Below are positions 56,086 to 64,000 of a stretch of DNA of 64,000 bases, in pieces (positions within the stretch are counted from its first letter, which is position 1; the number at the start of each line of letters is the position of its first letter). The notes under the pieces are model-generated. The model saw nothing but the letters and a program-made list of their open reading frames with translations, ran no database searches and was not told the origin of the DNA. Source of the stretch: Hedera helix (taxonomy: Eukaryota > Streptophyta > Magnoliopsida > Apiales > Araliaceae); the NCBI GenBank assembly GCA_947179155.2, contig OX359282.1, positions 6,575,501 to 6,639,500 of the forward strand, in the 5' to 3' direction. A program made the position numbers and the translations under genes.

Positions 56086-58122
56086 TTAGTAAGTCACAGC
56101 CGAGGACTTTCTGATTTCTGCATTTTGATTTTCCACAGAGCTGGACAGATTCCAGATGGATATTTCCTGGCAACTTTGGTAGTGAGAATAGAAAGGTTCG
56201 CTGCTTATTAGTGTGGTTGCAAAGGTCATTGCCTTTGTGAAATGTTGAGCTACTAATGAAAGATTTGGAAAGGTTGAGTAGCTCCAGCTGATAGAACTTT
56301 GATCATTCATGACTATAGCCCTTAGAAGTGGTAAAATGGGAATGAAACTCAACAGATGATTATGATCCCAAGCAATAGAGCATCTTTCTATCTGGCTGGC
56401 ATGCTTCCTTCTTTCTCTACGTCTCCTTTTGATCTGCTTCGATCGATATGCTTCAAATTTCTGTTTTTCCAGTTTTCTTAGCAGTCTTACTTTCTTCAGC
56501 TTCTTTTCAGCTTTCATCCTTATTTGTCTCTCCTTGTGATTTGATTTGAAACTCCTGCCTATGTTCTTCATAAAACCACTTAATCCGTTTCTTGACCTTC
56601 TTGACCCATCTTTTGATTTATCCACATCATAAGTGCTGGTCTCTTCTTGACAGTGTTTATCTTCTTTCACCATAGTTTCTTGACAGTCTCCTTTTTCATC
56701 TGATTCAGTCTTTCCAGCTTCAGAATTTTCAGAGCATTGTTCCCTTGATACATCATCTTCTTCAGCTACATCATTATCCTTGTTGAACTCAGATGTTGAG
56801 TCTTTTTCAACTGGTTCAATTTCCTGATCAGAACCTAAAGAGACTTCCTTTTCAGACAGGCTATTTTTATGACATTCTGATCTTTCCTCTGAAGAGCCTG
56901 TAGATGTTTCCTCTTTTGAACTGTTAGAAGTTCTTTCTTCAGAATCAGAACTTGCTTCATCATCAATTTCTATCACCTGAGGTGGTCCTGCAGTGATTGA
57001 GCTTCTCCACTGTTCTCTGATTCTCCAACTTCTTCTTGGAGCAATGTGAGGAACTTTCTTTTCAGTTTTCTTCTTCTTCTTCTTTACTTCAGATATTTTG
57101 GGATTCATCTTTTCCTTCTTAGCTTTCCCTGAACAGACATCTTTCTCTTCTTCAGCCTTCTCTATTTCAATGATTTTTCCTTTCTTCTCTGATTCCTGAC
57201 TATCATAGATCACAAGAGTTTTGTTTCTTGATTGTTCATTTTTCTCCTGTAATATCTCCTCAGATATTTCTTCCATTTCCCTTTTTCCTTTTCCTTTCGA
57301 TTTCACCTCCATCTTACTGCTGAAGCTCATAGAACCTCGTGACTTCTTACCTTTATTGGCATGAGGGTTCTTTTTCCAATCTTCAAACAACCTTGGAGTA
57401 ATTCTTTTATTGCAGTTTAGAACTTCTCCTTCATCTTCCCCAATTTCATTTGCCAGTAATTTCTTCAGAATGATGCTTATGAATCTCCCATAGGGCATCT
57501 TGGGAGTTGGCTTTCCAGCTTCAGCTCTTGTCTTTGAATCATCTATCCATCTCCTTATCCATCCTAAGAGAATTGCTCCGAAGTTGATTTTCTTTCTTTG
57601 AGTAATAGCAGTCATCAGCCTCAGTTGATCTTCACTGATAGTATCATATGCAGTGTCTTTGCATAGAATACTCTTTCCAATAATGTCAGCCAGAAACTCA
57701 TACTGCTGAGGGAAATCTTTCTTCTTGATTCCTTTGAGAGAAGACTTCTTTTCATAGCCCATCAATTCTAGTCCAAGTTCAATGTTGATCTTGTCAAGAG
57801 AGGTAATTCCTCCACTTGGAATACCTAGACTGAGATTGATTTCAGAAACTCCTATTTGCACTACGATTTCTTTAACCCTTGAGAAGAGGGTGTTACCTCG
57901 ATAATCAGCGTTTGAATAGAATTCTTTCACAAGCGAAGAGAAAATCCTGGTGCTAGTTTCCAAACACATGGTGAAGCCAGCATTCTTGACCAGATGTAAA
58001 ATATCCTTGTATTTCTGCTCTGCATCTCCGAATTTTTCAAAACAAACAAGATTTCCAGGAATGACTTGAAGAGATGCCATGTGATTAAACTGATTGGGGA
58101 ATAACACAGGGAAAGATACCAA
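56086..58122 (-). CDS. Single ORF of the retroelement, putative plant transposon protein (gag-like)
   Basis: 678 codons, intact. Residues about 15-240 form a globular domain (LVKNAGFTMCLETSTRIFSS, SLGIPSGGITSLDKINIELG, INFGAILLGWIRRWIDDSKT, KMPYGRFISIILKKLLANEI) that I recognise as the putative plant transposon protein type (Transposase_32-like), often found in non-autonomous LTR elements. It shows no catalytic DDE motif. Residues about 245-530 are very rich in Glu, Lys and Ser, with KKKKKKTEKK as a likely nuclear signal. Residues about 535-600 are strongly basic and coiled-coil-like (LLRKLEKQKF, KQIKRRRRERRKHA) and could bind nucleic acid. A structural or RNA-packaging role is inference. Met15 is an alternative start. 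Confidence 0.75.
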   Translation of the reverse strand: MVSFPVLFPNQFNHMASLQVIPGNLVCFEKFGDAEQKYKDILHLVKNAGFTMCLETSTRIFSSLVKEFYSNADYRGNTLFSRVKEIVVQIGVSEINLSLGIPSGGITSLDKINIELGLELMGYEKKSSLKGIKKKDFPQQYEFLADIIGKSILCKDTAYDTISEDQLRLMTAITQRKKINFGAILLGWIRRWIDDSKTRAEAGKPTPKMPYGRFISIILKKLLANEIGEDEGEVLNCNKRITPRLFEDWKKNPHANKGKKSRGSMSFSSKMEVKSKGKGKREMEEISEEILQEKNEQSRNKTLVIYDSQESEKKGKIIEIEKAEEEKDVCSGKAKKEKMNPKISEVKKKKKKTEKKVPHIAPRRSWRIREQWRSSITAGPPQVIEIDDEASSDSEERTSNSSKEETSTGSSEERSECHKNSLSEKEVSLGSDQEIEPVEKDSTSEFNKDNDVAEEDDVSREQCSENSEAGKTESDEKGDCQETMVKEDKHCQEETSTYDVDKSKDGSRRSRNGLSGFMKNIGRSFKSNHKERQIRMKAEKKLKKVRLLRKLEKQKFEAYRSKQIKRRRRERRKHASQIERCSIAWDHNHLLSFIPILPLLRAIVMNDQSSISWSYSTFPNLSLVAQHFTKAMTFATTLISSEPFYSHYQSCQEISIWNLSSSVENQNAEIRKSSAVTY

Positions 58123-60901
58123 TATCGGTTTTAGAAGAATTTTCGATTTCTAGGGTTTTGATGAGTTTTGGGAGAATGGGTATTGACAACTGACGGGAAA
58201 TGACCATTGTCAGTTTAAAACAAGACTTATGCTAGTTCCCTCTTATTTTTGCAGAGTACACGTGCCAGATACTTATTTGAAGAACGTGGGTTTAACCTTT
58301 TTATTTTCCATAAATGGAGCACATCAATTATTCTAACCCACTTGAGTTTGAAGAGCGTGAGGTTCACTTTCTCTGTAGTTAGCTTGACCAGTTCGTAGAG
58401 TTGGCTGCAAGACACTCAACCATCATCCTTTCAATAGATGGCCTTGAGAAACTGGTGCGAATAGTACGCTGATAAAAAAGGCTATGAAGGAGTTTAAAAA
58501 AAATTTGATCTGATATGCAGACATAGACTCAATATGTTCTACGATCAGGAAGATGATCATGGTGACTCTACGATTTAGGATGATATGGCTTGCTTGGTTA
58601 TCAGTCATAGAATTTAAAGATTATGACCGAAGAGATAAGTGCATTTGGTTCATCAATCACATTATTTTGGGACTTTGTGGCTGGAATGAGAAAGGTATTC
58701 CAATGAAGAACTGATTTACCTTATGCTTTCCTTCTGAAGTGCAATCGTAGAGTTATGATTTGAACTGCTCTACGATCTCTGTTAAGACTGGAGACTTTAG
58801 ATGTGAATTCAGAGATCTTTGTTAAGCCTGGTTGACATCTCAATGACAGCCTTCTGAAAGGACTTTGTAAGGATCGTTGTCATGACTCTGGTTATCATGT
58901 AGAGGTTGCTCTTTGATTTTGTTGGTTTCGTAGACTGGTTGTAGAGAGTCGTAGAGTGACTGACTGTGTTGACTCTACGATCTTGAGCTTTATGACGAGG
59001 AGACAACTCTACGCTCTTTGGAGATGACACTTTATTTTTCCAAGCCTTATTTTGCGATCGCCTGACATACTCTACGATCCTTCTTTGTGAGATGAACTTT
59101 CTTCTGACTTGAGTGATCTTTTATCTAACCATGATATTAGTGACAAACATTCCAACAAGATTCACTAAATCAATAGGTGAGATAAAGACTAATAGATGCC
59201 TCCTTTTATGACCAGCTTCTTTCTCTTCTAGAGAATCCCAAGATTCAAATCTTCTTCATGCATCAGTATTCAGACTTTACTCAATCTATCAAAGATTGGC
59301 TTCCTTGAGATATCCTGCAGATTCGTCGAGTAGGTCATACTCCGAAATTCATCGTTGAGTCTCAGAACAAATTTCTCCACCTTCTTTATATCGCTGAGCT
59401 TTCTTCTTGAGGCTGTGGCATTGTTTCCTTCCTGTTGATCTGCTTGAATTATCTTCATCTAGAATGATTTGTGAGTATGCATGCTTATCAAGAGACTTTC
59501 GGTTTAGCATTTTATAGCGCTGACTTCTTCATAGAATTAAGCAAATAAATCTTCAACCATTTCAAGCTTAGAGCTTCTTCTGTTGCATTGAAGTTGGAGA
59601 GCCTACTGCCAAAGGTTATGAGTGAACTTTTCTTTGAGATGAACTTTTCTTCTTTTCACATAATTGAAGGGTGATTTCTGAAACTTAGAGTAAATCATTC
59701 GTGATTACTCCTTTCTGCCTTGATCTCCTCACCCTTCTCATTCATAGATGGTTTTGAAGAGTTTTGACACTAAGAGCATTTGCCTTTAAAGTCTGAGCTT
59801 GTACACATGGTGTGCCTGGTAAGGACTTCTTCATTTTAAGAGCTGCTTTGTACATGAATGAGGTTCTTCAACTCTTCTCGATCTTTAATGATCTGCAGAA
59901 TGATTCTTAGATCCGGTGATCATTGATAAACATATATGTCCATTCATTCGTGCTGAGTTGATTTCCAGGTCTCGGGCCTGATAACTATGATTTGGAGGAA
60001 TGACTTTGACAACTCATCACCAAGGATATTGCAGTGAAGTATATAACTGTGATTTGATCTTTCTCCCAATTTCAGAGAAGCAGTTCCAGAAGACCGTTGA
60101 AGACTCTTGAAATAGATTCCTTTAAAAACCAGTCAAGCTAGAGATCATCCACCAGAAGAAATGAGAAATGCTGCATGTGGATATTATTATTGATTACTAT
60201 ATAATGTAGCTTGACAGAACTCTTGATGCCATTCTTGGATAAAAGAAGCACTTCCTTTGACGCACATCTTCAGATAAGATCCTTAGAATATAAGTCCTTA
60301 AGCTTATCGGAAAGCTTAATGCTGAGCCCATCGAGTGAATATAGATTAGAGACTGATTACAGTTGCTGACAATTGATAGATAGAAAAATTATTTAACAAT
60401 TCAAGCATAGATTTCTGTTGAGCTTGCTTCTGCTTCAAACTTTTAGAACCGGTGAGAAGTAGATTTGATAGAGCTTGGTACAGTGATGCTTCCTTAGAGA
60501 AGAATAGGATCTGGTGTCCTTTGGCATCAAGATTTGAACTTCCCAGTAGTTTGAAGGCAGAAATACACGTTTGTATTCTTCAAGTGAATCAATTAATAAT
60601 TCTTGTCAACAGAACGTCCTTTTGATTTCTTCAACTTGCAGCACCAGATTATCTTTGAAAGTTCACTCGATAGCTTCTTTGCTGAGATCATCTGAATTTG
60701 TATTAGGAAGTATTAATATCAATTAATATTCAGCATCAGACAGGGAATCACTCAACATTCAATTAGTACCTGAAAGAAAAACATTATTTTGTAAACTTGT
60801 TCAAATGAAGTGTTTTACTTCAATTCTTAAACTCAAAAACAGAAATTTGCCAGTGCCATAGGATCTACTCAAAGCGTAGCTTTAAAAGTTCGTGAGAACC
60901 T
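58123..60901 (-). other. Long leader of the retroelement (no gene)
   Basis: About 2.8 kb between the primer-binding site and the ORF start on the minus strand. Only short open frames occur, with no recognisable domain. Several ATCGTAGAG / CTCTACGAT copies lie at 58395-59090. The length is unusual for a leader. It may hold decayed coding sequence or a packaging region, but I see no direct sign of either. Confidence 0.6.
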
Positions 60902-60913
60902 GCTCTGATACCA
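60902..60913 (-). promoter_or_regulatory. Primer-binding site, initiator tRNA-Met
   Basis: TGGTATCAGAGC on the minus strand, two bases inside the 5' LTR. It is complementary to the 3' end of initiator tRNA-Met and is where reverse transcription would start. Confidence 0.93.
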
Positions 60914-60915
60914 AT

Positions 60916-61165
60916 TGTTAGTTCCCAGAGGCACACAAGTGATCTAGAAGGGGGGGGGGGGGGGGGGGGTTGAATAGATCTCTTAAAAATCTTTTTCTTT
61001 TAAGATTGAGTTCAAAGATTTAATAGCAATTAATAAACTTAATTAAGATTTGTTTGCACAGCGGAATATTAGTTTGAAAAACACCCCTTATAGATTTGTA
61101 AAACTTCTCCGTTGAGTTTAAGATTATTTTGAAGAAAGTCACTTGTTAAATAAACTAATTCACAG

Positions 61166-61217
<52 letters not shown>

Positions 61218-64000
61218 CAGAATGTAAATGACTGAATGTAAATGACACCAGAGAGTTTAAAGTGGTTCGGAGACTAAATAACTCCTACTCCACTCTTCTA
61301 CTACAACGAGTAGGAAATCCACTAAGGATGGTTCATACGGAACCCTTCAAGCTCATTAGCCTGGAAACCCTGGTTCACTAAGAACCCTTCAAACCCAGCA
61401 GGTTTGGTTAGTTTAGTCACAAAGACAAGGACATTACTGCCCTCTTCAAGTCCAGCAGACTTGGCTCCTTTAGTCACTATGACAAGGACAACTGCCCTCT
61501 TCAAGTCCAACAGACTTGGCTCCCTGATCATTTGAAAGAGGTTGGAGTTGCTACAGAGTTGTACTTTAAGTCCTATTGTCTTTAAACACTCAGTAGCAGG
61601 GTGTGATCATTCCAGGGATAATATTGAGTTCGGCAATGATGCTTGACTTCTTTATATGCTCAATATCTTCTTGTGATCACCCATTGTGCTGCTAGGCTTT
61701 TGTACTTCAGCTCCTTTGGTACTTGATAACTTCTCGAGATGAACTCCTGAGATGACTGTGATGCTCCTTTCTTTTGGTACTAAGTTGTTCCTTCTTATTA
61801 TAGACAGATTATAGCTTCTCGAGATGGGCTTCTGAGATGACTGTGATGCTCCTTCCTTTTGGTACTCAGTTGCTACCATGTATGTATCAAGTTGGCGTTT
61901 AAGCTTCTCTCTTCCCTGTGCCTAGCAGCTCTGAACACTTCTTCTGTAATAGAGTTATATATCTCTATGTCTTTCTCAATTCAGTGTTAGTGTTCTGATG
62001 GATCGTAGAGTCCTTCAGCATCTTCATTTTCTGTTCCACTCTACGATTGGTTGTTGTCTACCATCATATCTCTCGTGTATATTTTTCAACAACTGCAACC
62101 CCTTTTTCTGTTTGTTATGTAAGCCTTTATAACTCTGAGCAAATTTTACCGTTGAAAGAAATCCCGTTGGTTTCCTTTGGCTTTGTGCAGATCTTTAATA
62201 TCTTCGATGTTGACTTTCTTGCCGCTTGTGTCAGTGCTTTTCCCTTTTCTGACATATTCTGATATATTGACCTGTAGCTCAGCTTCTCTGACTTTATAGC
62301 CGTTGCACTCCCAGAGTTGTTCAGCAAGGATTATTATTTCCTTTGTTAATTAATCTTCTGATTCATCAATAAATACCTTTCTTGACTTTTTGAACCAACT
62401 GTTCTGATGCATTCAGAGATGTCCCATTGGTCTGACTTTATTCACCATTTTCCTGAGCAGTGGGTCCTGACTTATAGTCGTTTGGGCACAACGTCTACTA
62501 TGTCTCTGACATGCATCTGTATATCAACAGCACTTAATCTTTCTTTAATCTGGGCGAGGAGTATTCCCTTTTCTCTTGCACCATATAGCCGTTCTGTTAG
62601 TCTACTTGCCTTGACCTGCTTAATGAATTCGTTGAGTGATAGACTGTCTACTTTGTTTCTGCGAATTCAGCTTCATGAATGTTACTTGAGGTATGTCAAG
62701 TGAAACGTTGAGTTAGAACGATCTTTTCTCTAACTCTGCGACCTTGTTGCTCTGGTCAGATCGTAGAGTTTGTGCTTGCAATGCTTTGCTTTGATTTCAT
62801 TCTACGATCTTGTAGGTTTGATCAAATCGTAGAGTTAGTTAACTGTAGTGCTTCTTAGTGGAATCGTTGAGTTGCAGTCTGTGATGCTTCATCCTTTAAT
62901 TCTACTCAACGATTGTTCCATGTGTAAAGCAATCTTCTGTATTGCCTTGTCATTCTGTTTCACTCTACGAATTCTTCTATCTGTGCAAAATTCGGTTGTA
63001 TGTGAGCTCTTCAAGTTTTACTCTACGATCTTACTAGAGCGTGTGTATCGTAGAGTATATATCTTCTTTGGTTCAGCATTATCAGCGGGCTCGCTTGGCT
63101 TGTCTGTTCGACGATCGTAGAGTTCAGCTCTACGATTTGTATTTGAACAGTTCTTTAACTTTACTTGTATATCCTGTAGACTTCTTGCACATCTGTCTCT
63201 CTTAGATGATAGTAGAGTTATCCCGGTAAGGAGTCGTAGAGTTAACTCTACGATTTATACAGAATCGTTGAGTCTTCTTTGAAAGAAATCGTAGTGTCCA
63301 TTCTACGATCGTATAGACTGATCAACCTAACAGATTTGATCTTTTCTAACTAAGTCCTTTCTTACATTATTACATCATTACATATTGAAAGGACTTTTAC
63401 AGACTCTGACATACACAAATACAGCAATGATTCATTCTTATGCTACTCTGCTAATATCATACATCTTTTATGCAGAGTGACTTCTATTGAAAGATCAACC
63501 TAACATTTCTGATCTTTAAAATCTAAGTCCTTTGTACACATATAACTAAAAAAGGACTTTACAACATTTTAATCCGATAACTTTCATTCTCTTTAATAAG
63601 CAGCAGATGGTTTATAACAAGATCATATTTGTGCTATACTAGTGTATGCACATCACAGTATTTAAGATAGGTAATATATATCATACACTCACAACAATGT
63701 AAGCACATAATTAGATTAACATATAATCACTTTGTCAGATAACCTTTTAAACACTTTTAGACAAGCTGTGCACATAAACAAGTAACCACATAATTATATT
63801 TAGAACATCTACGCACTTTTTCAGATACACATTATATATCAATCATGACAATCAATCATGTAAGCACATAAACACTTTCAGAGTATCTAAGCACATAATC
63901 AATTGAGCACATAAGCACATTAACACATATAATCAATCATGTCAATTGAGCACATAAGCACATTAACACATATAATCAATCATGTAAGCACATAAACACT
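60916..64000 (-). repeat. 5' LTR of the young retroelement (cut by window end)
   Basis: Matches 52298-55380 almost base for base. Visible differences include a G run of 20 instead of 12, a shorter (TA)n tract (61168-61214), GAGACTAAAT for GAGACTGAAT, CTCTACGATTGG for CTCAACGATTGG and GATGATAGTAGAG for GATGATCGTAGAG. As the transcript start lies in this copy, any promoter would be here on the minus strand, but no TATA box is clearly positioned. Confidence 0.92.

Larger units (their letters stand above)
52298..64000 (-). mobile_element. Young non-autonomous LTR retroelement with one ORF (truncated by window end)
   Basis: Two direct LTRs (52298-55523 and 60916 to beyond 64000) start TGTTAGTTCCCAGAGGCACA. 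The first ends ACATTCAACA. On the minus strand the order is 5' LTR (right), the initiator tRNA-Met primer site TGGTATCAGAGC (60913-60902), a leader of about 2.8 kb, a single ORF, a polypurine tract (AAATAGGGGGAGAT, 55537-55524) and the 3' LTR (left). There is no protease, RT, RNase H or integrase, so enzymes must come from elsewhere. The LTRs differ at only a few dozen positions plus repeat lengths by eye, suggesting recent insertion. The right LTR lacks about 150 bases because the window ends. Confidence 0.9.

Noticed and set aside
1..64000. CRISPR-like arrays suggested by regularly spaced repeats (7874-8118)
   Set aside because: Plant nuclear context, 9-base imperfect units and no associated genes; treated as LTR motif arrays.

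Overview
The window is plant nuclear DNA, almost certainly from a eudicot. It is AT-rich, has spliced genes with GT-AG introns, and carries plant-type CACTA, hAT, Copia, Gypsy-chromovirus, TRIM and MITE sequences. The one complete host gene encodes a reductase of the cinnamoyl-CoA reductase / phenylacetaldehyde reductase type, and from memory it most resembles asterid proteins. Nothing bacterial, viral or organellar was seen. More than three quarters of the window is transposable-element sequence, much of it nested.

Layout. 1-3058: right-hand part of a CACTA transposon (last transposase exon, subterminal ACGTTGT motif array, terminal repeat) that cut into a Copia pol remnant (3059-5045, minus). 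5046-9086: decayed interior and 3' LTR of a non-autonomous LTR retroelement, with an inverted piece of a related LTR at 9209-10089. 10090-12512: AT-rich DNA with a Stowaway-like MITE and an LTR remnant. 12842-19520 (minus): a six-exon, 324-codon reductase gene whose exons join in phase, with a TATA box. 20936-21096 and 34652-34730: two halves of a possible host gene 5' end, split by a 13.6-kb CACTA element (21097-34651, TSD AAA).

That CACTA element is the most structured part of the window. It carries no CACTA transposase. It holds exon-intron fragments of two unrelated host genes, SSRP1 (FACT complex HMG protein) and a calcium-dependent protein kinase, joined in one orientation. A 6.6-kb hAT element with an intact 754-aa transposase ORF lies inside it and has its own solo LTR in the predicted 5' intron. 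A second solo LTR with a perfect CCGAC TSD lies in the right subterminal repeats. The inferred order is gene capture, CACTA insertion, then hAT and LTR insertions.

34655-48433: a probable Copia solo LTR, a TRIM element, then three same-orientation Tekay/Del-type Gypsy LTR segments with AT-rich tandem repeats, and a gag-pol remnant on the minus strand that lacks reverse transcriptase. 48434-52297: a Gypsy-like LTR plus a GAG-only interior. 52298 to the window end: a young non-autonomous LTR retroelement with two nearly identical LTRs of about 3.2 kb, a tRNA-Met primer site and one 678-aa ORF on the minus strand. Its LTRs, and those at 7657-10089, are packed with an ATCGTAGAG motif in both orientations, partly as perfect palindromes.
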